The notes below the pieces were generated by a model that saw nothing but the letters and a program-made list of their open reading frames with translations, was not told the origin of the DNA and made no database searches. Below, piece by piece: positions 1 through 4,887 of a stretch of 5,315 nt of DNA. The position numbers and the translations under genes were made by a program. Source of the stretch: an uncultured Oscillibacter sp. (GTDB lineage Bacteria > Bacillota > Clostridia > Oscillospirales > Oscillospiraceae); assembly GCA_946183715.1 (NCBI GenBank), contig CAMHDB010000138.1:1-5315 (forward strand), written 5' to 3'. Every line of letters starts with the position of its first letter. The stretch's first letter is position 1.

Positions 1-494
1 CCCGCAAGCGTCAGGCGCTGGGCCAGTTCGGGCAAGTCGGCGCGGGTGTCCATATTGAGTTCCACCGACAGCGACAGCAGACGTTCCGGGGGGAGAGTAC
101 GCTGCAGGAGGGCGTCGGCGGCGGCGACTATCACGCGCGCGTCGCCCGAGGCCATGCGCCACAGCGACGCGATGCGCCGCCGCTCCCACTCCCGGGAGGC
201 CACCGTGCCCGGGTGGAAGTCCCACTCCCGCGCCGGGAGCGTCGCGCACGCCTCCCCGGTCAGCGCGGACAGGTCCGCAGACAGTTGCCGGGCCTCGCGT
301 TCGTCGCCGCACACGAAAACCGCGGAGCGTCCCGCCGCGAACGCGACAGCCGCCCCGACACAGGCGCGTTGTACGGGTTGGACACCTGTCACGGCGGACG
401 GACTGTCGCCGCGTTCGACCTGCCGGATAAGTTCGGCGATTTCCGGCACGGTGTCCAGTTGCCGGAGGAATGTAAGCATACCAGTTTCAGTCAT
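1..494 (-). CDS. mfd: Transcription-repair coupling factor Mfd, N-terminal part (runs off the left edge)
   Basis: Mfd is a cytoplasmic ATP-dependent translocase that removes RNA polymerase stalled at DNA lesions and recruits UvrA for nucleotide excision repair. Only the first 164 codons are in the window, open to the edge with no stop. They match the N-terminal UvrB-like module. A family-typical stretch around residues 85-95 (LPAREWDFHPG) is followed by an arginine-rich SREWERRR and then VIVAAADALLQRTLPP near residues 119-134. The segment ends in the usual DLPELAQRL element. The helicase and RNA-polymerase-interaction domains lie outside. The start is the ATG at 494, with a modest AGGACAGGGA just upstream; an in-frame Met at residue 6 lacks a better site. 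The gene lies 24 bases after pth with no promoter visible between them, so it is probably co-transcribed. The pth-mfd adjacency is a well-known Firmicute order and strengthens the call. Confidence 0.9.
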   Translation of the reverse strand, partial: MTETGMLTFLRQLDTVPEIAELIRQVERGDSPSAVTGVQPVQRACVGAAVAFAAGRSAVFVCGDEREARQLSADLSALTGEACATLPAREWDFHPGTVASREWERRRIASLWRMASGDARVIVAAADALLQRTLPPERLLSLSVELNMDTRADLPELAQRLTLA

Positions 495-518
495 AACGTC
501 CCTGTCCTAGAGAAAGAT

Positions 519-1106
519 TCAGCCGTTGAAGTCGTTCATAGCCCGCTGACAGCCGTGGCGTATGACGCACTCCGCCGCGCGGACAGCGCGCCCGAACGCC
601 TCGAATAAGATTTCCCTGTCCTTCATGGGCGGTTCGCCCGTGACCCAGCCAATCATGTCGCCGCCGGATTCCGGGGCCCCGGTTCCGATTTTCACGCGCG
701 GGAAATCCTGTGTGCCCAAGTGAGCGATGATATTCTTGATTCCGTTGTGCCCCCCGGCGGAGCCCGACGAACGCACGCGCACTTTCCCCACCGGGAGGGA
801 GATGTCGTCGAAGATGACGAGTACGCGCGAGGGGTCGACGCGGTAGAAGCGCGCCGCCTCCCCGACTGCCTCCCCGGAGAGGTTCATGTAAGTTTGCGGT
901 TTCATGACGAGGCATTTGGCGTCGGCGAACTGGAAGATATTGTAGGCCGACTTGAACTTGACGCGGTTCAGCCTGACTTTGCACTGTTCCGCGAGCAGGT
1001 CGACGGTCAGGAAGCCCATGTTGTGGCGGGTATTGGCGTACTGCGCGCCGGGATTGCCGAGGCCCGCCACAATCCATTCGACGCCGGATGATGTTCCGAA
1101 CAGCAT
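519..1106 (-). CDS. pth: Peptidyl-tRNA hydrolase
   Basis: This cytoplasmic esterase cleaves peptidyl-tRNA released from stalled ribosomes and so recycles tRNA. The protein is 195 residues, normal for bacterial Pth. It begins with the signature VAGLGNPGAQYANTRHNMGF at residues 13-32. By comparison with the E. coli enzyme, the residues matching its active-site set are Asn18, catalytic His28, Asn75 (in TYMNLSG), Asp100 (in FDDISLP) and Asn121 (in GGHNG). All are present, so the enzyme should be active. The start is the ATG at 1106, preceded by AAAGGAAA with about 6 bases of spacing. This gives roughly eight extra residues before the usual start of the first strand. It lies third in the leftward operon, 85 bases after prs across a hairpin-forming spacer and 24 bases before mfd. 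Confidence 0.96.
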   Translation of the reverse strand: MLFGTSSGVEWIVAGLGNPGAQYANTRHNMGFLTVDLLAEQCKVRLNRVKFKSAYNIFQFADAKCLVMKPQTYMNLSGEAVGEAARFYRVDPSRVLVIFDDISLPVGKVRVRSSGSAGGHNGIKNIIAHLGTQDFPRVKIGTGAPESGGDMIGWVTGEPPMKDREILFEAFGRAVRAAECVIRHGCQRAMNDFNG

Positions 1107-1135
1107 ACGATTTCCTTTCGGTTTCAGGATACGCC

Positions 1136-1170
1136 CACAAAGGCGGGAAAAGAACTTTCCCCGCCTTGTG
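1136..1170 (-). other. Imperfect hairpin in the prs-pth spacer
   Basis: Two 15-base arms, CACAAAGGCGGGAAA (1136-1150) and TTTCCCCGCCTTGTG (1156-1170), are inverted repeats around a five-base loop. They pair along almost their whole length, with one bulged base on each side. The structure lies in the leftward transcript between the prs stop and the pth ribosome-binding site. No run of T follows it in the transcribed direction, so a standard intrinsic terminator is unlikely. More plausible roles are an mRNA-processing or stability stem, or a leaky attenuator that sets pth and mfd levels below prs. The fold is seen in the sequence; the role is inferred. Confidence 0.5.
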
Positions 1171-1191
1171 ACGTGTGTACTTGTGGATATG

Positions 1192-2172
1192 TCAGATACT
1201 CATGGACGAGAACGGCAGATTCTGGAAAATGCGCTCAATGGCCTCCGCGAATACCGGGGCGGAATCGAGATAGCGGAGTTTCGTACAGTTGGCGGCCTCG
1301 GCGGGTGCCGGAATCGTATTCAGAAGCGCGAGTTCCTGAATGGAGCTGTTCTGGATAGTCTGGAGGGCCTTCCCGGAGAGGACGCCGTGCGAGGCGCAGG
1401 CGTAGACGTTGTGCGCGCCCTCCTTGATAAGCGCCTCGGCGGCGTGGCACAGAGACCCGGCGGTGTCGATGAGGTCGTCGACGAGGATGCAGTCGTAGCC
1501 CTTCACGTCGCCGATGACGTTCATGACTACGCTCTCGTTGGCGCGGGGGCGGCGCTTGTCCACGATGGCGAGGCCCGCGTGAATCTTCTGCGAGAACGCC
1601 CGCGCGCGCCCCACGGAGCCCACGTCCGGCGAGACTACCACCATATTGTCGCACTCGGTGCCGAACTTTTTCGCGTAGTATTTGGCGAAGATTCCGCCGC
1701 CCTGAAGGTGGTCTACGGGGATGTCGAAAAAGCCCTGAATCTGCGCGGCGTGGAGGTCCATGGCGAGGACGCGGTCGGCCCCGGCGTGGGTAATCATATT
1801 GGAGACGAGTTTCGCCGTGATGGGGTCGCGGGCCTTGGTCTTGCGGTCCTGCCGGGCGTAGCCGAAGTACGGTATCACGGCGGTTATCCGGTTGGCGGAG
1901 GCGCGGCGGAGCGCGTCGATGATGATGAGCAGTTCCATGAGGTTGCGGTTGACGGGCATACAGGTCGACTGCACGACGAAGACATCACTGCCGCGCACGG
2001 TCTCGTAGAGCGAGACGAAAATCTCCCCGTCGGAGAACGTGCCGATTTGCGATTCGCCGAGCTTGATACCCATCTGTGCGCAAATCGCCTGCGCAAGCTG
2101 GGGGTTGGAGTTTCCCGCGAAGACCTTGAGGTCTTTGCTGTGGGAGAGGAAATCCTTGGTGTGAGAAATCAT
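1192..2172 (-). CDS. prs: Ribose-phosphate pyrophosphokinase (PRPP synthetase)
   Basis: Prs transfers pyrophosphate from ATP to ribose 5-phosphate, making PRPP for purine, pyrimidine, histidine, tryptophan and NAD synthesis in the cytoplasm. With the chosen start the protein has 326 residues, close to the usual 310-320 of class I enzymes. Visible motifs are FSDGE (46-50), the catalytic flexible loop PYFGYARQDRK (101-111), MDLHA (138-142), SPDVGSVGRAR (181-191), DKRRP (205-209) and the PRPP-binding loop VDDLIDTAGS (231-240). The last usually ends in Thr; Ser is a mild change. The start is the ATG at 2172, which has GAGGG eight bases upstream. A GTG at 2214 in the same frame would add 14 residues but has no ribosome-binding site. 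The gene follows the nucleotidyltransferase-like gene after an unusually long, structured 159-base spacer. No separate promoter was recognised there. Confidence 0.97.
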   Translation of the reverse strand: MISHTKDFLSHSKDLKVFAGNSNPQLAQAICAQMGIKLGESQIGTFSDGEIFVSLYETVRGSDVFVVQSTCMPVNRNLMELLIIIDALRRASANRITAVIPYFGYARQDRKTKARDPITAKLVSNMITHAGADRVLAMDLHAAQIQGFFDIPVDHLQGGGIFAKYYAKKFGTECDNMVVVSPDVGSVGRARAFSQKIHAGLAIVDKRRPRANESVVMNVIGDVKGYDCILVDDLIDTAGSLCHAAEALIKEGAHNVYACASHGVLSGKALQTIQNSSIQELALLNTIPAPAEAANCTKLRYLDSAPVFAEAIERIFQNLPFSSMSI

Positions 2173-2198
2173 GAATAGCGCCCTCTTTTCTGTAGTTC

Positions 2199-2314
2199 CG
2201 AAAGACTTTCGCACCTGCTATATGTGAACGTCCCGGCGCGCGTGTGCGAAATGGGACGAAACTTTCAGTCTTTCCTAATCACGGCAACTCCGGCGCACTC
2301 GTGATTTCCGCCGG
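2199..2314 (-). promoter_or_regulatory. Candidate structured RNA leader upstream of prs
   Basis: The spacer before prs contains several complementary segments in the leftward transcript. CCGGCG (2314-2309) pairs with CGCCGG (2295-2290), and AATCACG (2306-2300) pairs with CGTGATT (2283-2277). These interleave as an H-type pseudoknot with stems of 6 and 7 pairs and connecting segments of 2, 4 and 6 bases. Further down, CGTCCC (2258-2253) pairs with GGGACG (2234-2229). A 13-base odd palindrome, CGAAAG-T-CTTTCG (2211-2199), lies just before the prs ribosome-binding site. Its GTCTTTC half can also pair with GAAAGAC at 2274-2268, giving two alternative states. This may be a cis-acting regulatory RNA controlling prs translation, but GC-rich DNA forms stems by chance and no known riboswitch class was recognised. 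Confidence 0.35.
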
Positions 2315-2331
2315 GTTCCCGAAAGGAAGCG

Positions 2332-2793
2332 TCACGGTCGGAAAATGGGTTGCAGTTCGCGCAACGTGTCGGGGCCGTATAGGGGCACCCACCCGGCGAG
2401 GAGGGAGGCGTCCTGTACGGCGTTGGTGAGGCGGGCGGCCCACGTCTGGCGGAGGGTATGCCCGGGGGCGGCGTAGGCGAACCCCGCGCCGATTTGCGGG
2501 AACGGCAAAGCGGCGCGCGGGAATACGGCGACGGCCTCCGGCGTGTCAAGGAAGTCCAGCAGGGCGTCGTTCCGTCCGGAGACGGTCGCGGCGACGTTCG
2601 GGGGCATGCAGGCCCGGATTTCGGCGTCGAAGCGCGGCGGCGCGGCGACAAACAATTCCGTTACCCCGCCCTCCGACAGCGCGCGGGCCATCCAGTACAG
2701 CACGGGCCGCCCCTGTACGGATTCCAGCGCAAGCGGCCTGACGCCCCCTGTCAGCACCGTGTCGGGCTCGAAAAACAAAACCGCTCTTTCCAC
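2332..2793 (-). CDS. Degenerate nucleotidyltransferase-like protein in the glmU position
   Basis: This is a 153-residue protein of uncertain function. Its beginning (VERAVLFFEP, then RPLALESVQGRPVLYWMARALSEGGVTELFVAAPP at about residues 19-53) follows the pattern of a sugar-nucleotide transferase domain, as in the N-terminal half of GlmU. The glycine-rich GxGTRM signature and its catalytic Arg/Lys are absent, replaced by EPDTVLTGGVRP. A segment PEAVAVFPRAALPF (85-98) resembles the metal-binding strand of the family but lacks the usual Asp. There is no left-handed beta-helix acetyltransferase half. The start is taken as the GTG at 2793, with a strong GGGAGGGAGG seven bases upstream. The ATG at 2826 overlaps the promoter -10 box and would lie upstream of the transcript. 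Promoter and ribosome-binding site are intact, so it is probably expressed. Loss of catalysis is inferred; a nonenzymatic or regulatory role is possible. Confidence 0.6.
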   Translation of the reverse strand: MERAVLFFEPDTVLTGGVRPLALESVQGRPVLYWMARALSEGGVTELFVAAPPRFDAEIRACMPPNVAATVSGRNDALLDFLDTPEAVAVFPRAALPFPQIGAGFAYAAPGHTLRQTWAARLTNAVQDASLLAGWVPLYGPDTLRELQPIFRP

Positions 2794-2824
2794 GCGAACG
2801 CCTCCCTCCCAGTCTCTTTCTTTC

Positions 2825-2853
2825 ATTATAACAAATCTTCAGGGAAATTCCAG
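2825..2853 (-). promoter_or_regulatory. Extended -10 promoter for the leftward operon
   Basis: On the minus strand, TGTTATAAT (2833-2825) is a perfect extended -10 element (TGn plus TATAAT). At 17 bases of spacing the -35 hexamer would be CTGGAA (2853-2848), a weak match, which is usual for extended -10 promoters. Transcription would begin near 2818. That leaves a leader of about 25 bases before the GTG at 2793 and rules out the ATG at 2826 as the start. It should drive the nucleotidyltransferase-like gene, prs, pth and mfd. Confidence 0.7.
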
Positions 2854-2965
2854 TACCCTGACGGAAAATTTCCACGAAAACTTTTCTTTTTTTTTGTGGG
2901 AGGCCACAGAAACGCCCCCTCGTCGCGGGATGTCGGGAAAATATCGTCAAAAAAAGAAAATTTCT
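2843..2965. repeat. Three A/T-centred palindromes in the divergent promoter region
   Basis: Three short odd-length palindromes with related sequence occur between the divergent promoters: GGAA-A-TTCC (2843-2851), GGAAA-A-TTTCC (2863-2873) and AGAAA-A-TTTCT (2955-2965). The last two match at 9 of 11 positions. The first overlaps the -35 region of the leftward promoter, and the third ends 12 bases before the -35 box of the rightward one. They could be operator half-site pairs for a shared regulator. The surrounding 253-base spacer (2794-3046) is otherwise AT-rich, with a nine-base T run near 2890, and holds no gene that I can support. Chance is a real alternative in such A/T-rich DNA. Confidence 0.3.
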
Positions 2966-2977
2966 TTGAAATTGCCG

Positions 2978-3006
2978 TTGAATTTACGCCGGAAAAGGTT
3001 TACAAT
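2978..3006 (+). promoter_or_regulatory. Sigma-A type promoter for trmL (and probably pgk)
   Basis: TTGAAT at 2978-2983 and TACAAT at 3001-3006 are separated by exactly 17 bases. Each box differs from consensus at one or two positions. Transcription would start near 3013, giving a leader of about 34 bases before the trmL ATG. No convincing promoter was found between trmL and pgk, so this one may also supply pgk. Confidence 0.75.
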
Positions 3007-3046
3007 AGACGCACTGACTGGAAACGCGCCGTCAAGGGGGGCCGTC

Positions 3047-3514
3047 ATGCTGAACATTGTCCTCGTCGAACCGGAGATTCCGCAGAATTGCGGCAACATC
3101 GCGCGCACCTGTGCCGCCACGGGCAGCCGCCTGCATTTGGTTCGCCCGCTGGGCTTCGATATCTCCGACCGCGCCGTGAAACGCGCCGGCCTCGACTACT
3201 GGCACCTCGTGGAAGTCTTCGACTACGACGGCCTCGACGCCTTTTTCGCCGCGCGCCCGGAGGCCGTGCGCGACCTCTGGCTGAGCACCACGAAAGCCCC
3301 CCGGCCCTATACCGACGCCGTTTTCACGCCGTCAAGCTGGCTCTTCTTCGGCAAGGAGACCGCCGGACTGCCCGCGCGTTTCCGGGAACGCTTCCCGGAA
3401 CGCTGCGTGCGCCTCCCGATGGTCTCCGACGCCCGCAGTCTGAACCTGAGTAACTCCGTGGCCGTACTCGTCTACGAGGCCCTCCGGCAGACGGGCTTCC
3501 CCGGCCTGTGCTGA
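3047..3514 (+). CDS. trmL: tRNA (cytidine/uridine-34 2'-O)-methyltransferase TrmL
   Basis: TrmL methylates the 2'-OH of the wobble nucleotide of tRNA-Leu species from S-adenosylmethionine. It is a homodimeric SPOUT (knotted) enzyme of the cytoplasm. The protein has 155 residues, the size of the minimal YibK/TrmL family, and matches along its whole length. Motif 1 is EPEIPQNCGNIARTCAATG (8-26), including the conserved Arg20. Then come LVRPLGF (31-37) and RAGLDYW (46-52). The cofactor-binding knot is formed by LFFGKETAGLP (99-109) and VRLPM...RSLNLSNSVAVLVYEALRQ (121-148). The start is the ATG at 3047, with AAGGGGGG five bases upstream. The open frame extends further upstream, but that part crosses the promoter and is not coding. 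It is followed 68 bases later by pgk on the same strand. Confidence 0.96.
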   Translation: MLNIVLVEPEIPQNCGNIARTCAATGSRLHLVRPLGFDISDRAVKRAGLDYWHLVEVFDYDGLDAFFAARPEAVRDLWLSTTKAPRPYTDAVFTPSSWLFFGKETAGLPARFRERFPERCVRLPMVSDARSLNLSNSVAVLVYEALRQTGFPGLC

Positions 3515-3530
3515 TTCCGCGCCGTCTCGG

Positions 3531-3555
3531 TATCCCCGGCCCAAGGCCGCCGATA
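3531..3555 (+). other. Small hairpin in the trmL-pgk spacer
   Basis: CGGCC (3537-3541) and GGCCG (3545-3549) form a perfect five-pair stem around CAA. It is framed by TATC (3531-3534) and GATA (3552-3555), which can pair across a CC/CC internal loop. The sequence after it is only moderately T-rich (TATATTT, 3554-3560). This might be a weak attenuator or a processing site that lets pgk be expressed differently from trmL, or it may be incidental. The fold is visible; the function is a guess. Confidence 0.3.
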
Positions 3556-3582
3556 TATTTCATCATGGGAGGTATTGACAGC

Positions 3583-4773
3583 ATGAACTACAACAAAAAG
3601 ACCGTCAAGGATGTAGATGTGAAGGGAAAGAAAGTCCTGCTCCGCTGTGACTTCAACGTCCCGCAGGACAAGGTCACGGGCGAAATCACCAGCGACAAGC
3701 GCATTAAGGCCGCTCTGCCCACCATCCAGTACCTGCTCGACAACGGCGCGGCGGTCATCGCCTGCTCCCACCTTGGCAAGCCGAAGGGAGTAGACCCCAA
3801 GTTCACGCTTGCCCCCGTGGCGGTTCGCCTCGGCGAACTGCTGGGCAAAGATGTCATTATGGCCAAGGATGTCGCGGGGGACGACGCCAAGGCCAAGGCC
3901 GCCGCGCTCCAGCCCGGCCAGATTATGCTCCTTGAGAACACCCGCTTCGAGAAGGGCGAGACCAAGAACGACCCCGAACTCGCAAAGGCTATGGCGTCGA
4001 TGGCCGACCTGTTCGTCTCCGACGCGTTCGGCTCCGTACACCGCGCCCACGCCTCCACGGCTGGCGTCGCCGACTACCTCCCCGCCGTGTCCGGCTTCCT
4101 GATTCAGAAGGAATTGCAGTTCCTCGGCGGCGCGATTTCCAACCCCAAGCGCCCGCTCGTCGCGATTCTCGGCGGCTCCAAGGTCTCCTCGAAAATCGGC
4201 GTCATCAACAACCTCCTCGAAATCGCCGACACCATCATCATCGGCGGCGGCATGTCCTACACCTTCTCCGCCGCGCGGGGCGGCAAGGTCGGCGACAGCC
4301 TCCTCGAAAAGGACTGGCTCGACTACTCCAACGACATGATGAAGAAGGCCGCCGACAAGGGCGTGAAGTTCCTCCTCCCCGTCGACACCGTCGCCGCCGA
4401 CAAGTACGCCCCCGACGCCAACTCGCAGGTCGTCAGGGACGGCGAAATCCCCGACGGCTGGATGGGCCTCGACATCGGCCCCGAGACCATCAAGCTCTAC
4501 TGCGACGCCGTCGCCGGAGCGGGCACCGTGATTTGGAACGGCCCCATGGGCGTCTTTGAGTTCCCGGCGTTCGCCAAGGGCACGGAGGCCGTCGCCGACG
4601 CGCTGAGCAAGACTTCCGCCATTACCGTTATCGGCGGCGGCGACAGCGCCGCGGCGGTCGAACAGCTCGGCTACGCCGACAAAATGACCCACATCTCCAC
4701 GGGCGGCGGCGCTTCCTTGGAGTTCCTCGAAGGCAAGGAGCTTCCCGGCGTGGCCTGCCTCCTCGACGCCTGA
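3583..4773 (+). CDS. pgk: Phosphoglycerate kinase
   Basis: Pgk makes ATP and 3-phosphoglycerate from 1,3-bisphosphoglycerate and ADP, in lower glycolysis. The 396-residue length is standard for bacterial enzymes. Substrate-binding elements of the N-domain are seen in order: LLRCDFNVP (19-27), RIKAALPT (40-47), CSHLGKPKG (61-69), ENTRFEKGE (118-126) and VHRAHAST (152-159). The C-domain has the nucleotide-binding ILGGSKVSSKIGVI (195-208), a GGGMSYTF segment (221-228), WNGPMGVFE (318-326), GGGDSAAAVE (351-360) and STGGGASLEFLEGK (372-385). All key residues appear intact. The start is the ATG at 3583, with GGGAGG ten bases upstream. In-frame ATGs at 3508 and 3565 lack a ribosome-binding site, and the first overlaps the end of trmL. 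No gap gene precedes it, unlike many gap-pgk-tpi operons. The gene is strongly biased to C-ending codons. Confidence 0.98.
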   Translation: MNYNKKTVKDVDVKGKKVLLRCDFNVPQDKVTGEITSDKRIKAALPTIQYLLDNGAAVIACSHLGKPKGVDPKFTLAPVAVRLGELLGKDVIMAKDVAGDDAKAKAAALQPGQIMLLENTRFEKGETKNDPELAKAMASMADLFVSDAFGSVHRAHASTAGVADYLPAVSGFLIQKELQFLGGAISNPKRPLVAILGGSKVSSKIGVINNLLEIADTIIIGGGMSYTFSAARGGKVGDSLLEKDWLDYSNDMMKKAADKGVKFLLPVDTVAADKYAPDANSQVVRDGEIPDGWMGLDIGPETIKLYCDAVAGAGTVIWNGPMGVFEFPAFAKGTEAVADALSKTSAITVIGGGDSAAAVEQLGYADKMTHISTGGGASLEFLEGKELPGVACLLDA

Positions 4774-4786
4774 AACGCCACAAAAG

Positions 4787-4818
4787 CCGGAAATCCTTGA
4801 CATTTCGCCGGATTCCGG
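4787..4818. repeat. Inverted repeat enclosing the tpiA -35 box
   Basis: CCGGAAATCC (4787-4796) and GGATTCCGG (4810-4818) are inverted copies differing by one extra A, with 13 bases between them. The TTGACA box lies in that interval and the right arm abuts the -10 box. A dyad placed like this would suit a repressor operator. As RNA it could be a terminator-like stem after pgk, but no T run follows on the plus strand (TATAAAAT comes next). On the opposite strand a short CTTTT follows the stem, but there is no gene there to terminate. Confidence 0.5.
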
Positions 4819-4824
4819 TATAAA
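4797..4824 (+). promoter_or_regulatory. Promoter of tpiA
   Basis: A perfect -35 box TTGACA (4797-4802) is followed after 16 bases by TATAAA (4819-4824). The overlapping TAAAAT at 4821-4826 gives 18-base spacing instead. The predicted start is near 4831, leaving a leader of about 57 bases. tpiA can therefore be transcribed independently of pgk, besides any read-through. Confidence 0.75.
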
Positions 4825-4830
4825 ATAAGC

Positions 4831-4858
4831 GCCTCCCGCGCTTCCGCGCGCGGGGGGC
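4831..4858 (+). other. Stable GC-rich hairpin at the 5' end of the tpiA mRNA
   Basis: GCCTCCCGCGC (4831-4841) pairs with GCGCGGGGGGC (4848-4858) over eleven positions, ten Watson-Crick and one G-U, around a six-base loop. The first paired base coincides with the predicted transcription start. What follows (ATTCGACAAACAGC) is not T-rich, so this is not an intrinsic terminator. A 5'-terminal stem of this kind typically shields mRNA from 5'-end-dependent decay. That role is inferred here. Confidence 0.55.
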
Positions 4859-4887
4859 ATTCGACAAACAGCAAGGAGTATGATACT

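Noticed and set aside
952..2178. A 408-codon open frame on the plus strand opposite prs and the start of pth
   Set aside because: It is a shadow of prs and pth caused by GC-rich third positions; it has no recognisable domain and is antisense to well-supported enzymes.
2173..2214. An upstream GTG start adding 14 residues to Prs
   Set aside because: No ribosome-binding site precedes it, while the ATG at 2172 has a well-spaced GAGGG and gives a normal length.
2880..2897. T-rich run as an intrinsic terminator on the plus strand
   Set aside because: No plus-strand gene lies upstream to be terminated, and no stable stem directly precedes the run.
2458..3453. Long plus-strand open frames crossing the divergent promoter region into trmL
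   Set aside because: They run antisense to the nucleotidyltransferase-like gene, then through AT-rich promoter DNA. Only the part from 3047 in the trmL frame shows protein-family similarity.
3554..3559. TATATT as a -10 box for a separate pgk promoter
   Set aside because: The sequence 16-18 bases upstream (around TATCCC) has no resemblance to a -35 box, and there is no extended -10 TG.
4787..4826. The inverted repeat after pgk as its intrinsic terminator
   Set aside because: The arms are followed by TATAAAAT rather than a T tract, and they enclose a perfect -35 box. A promoter/operator reading fits better, though partial termination cannot be excluded.
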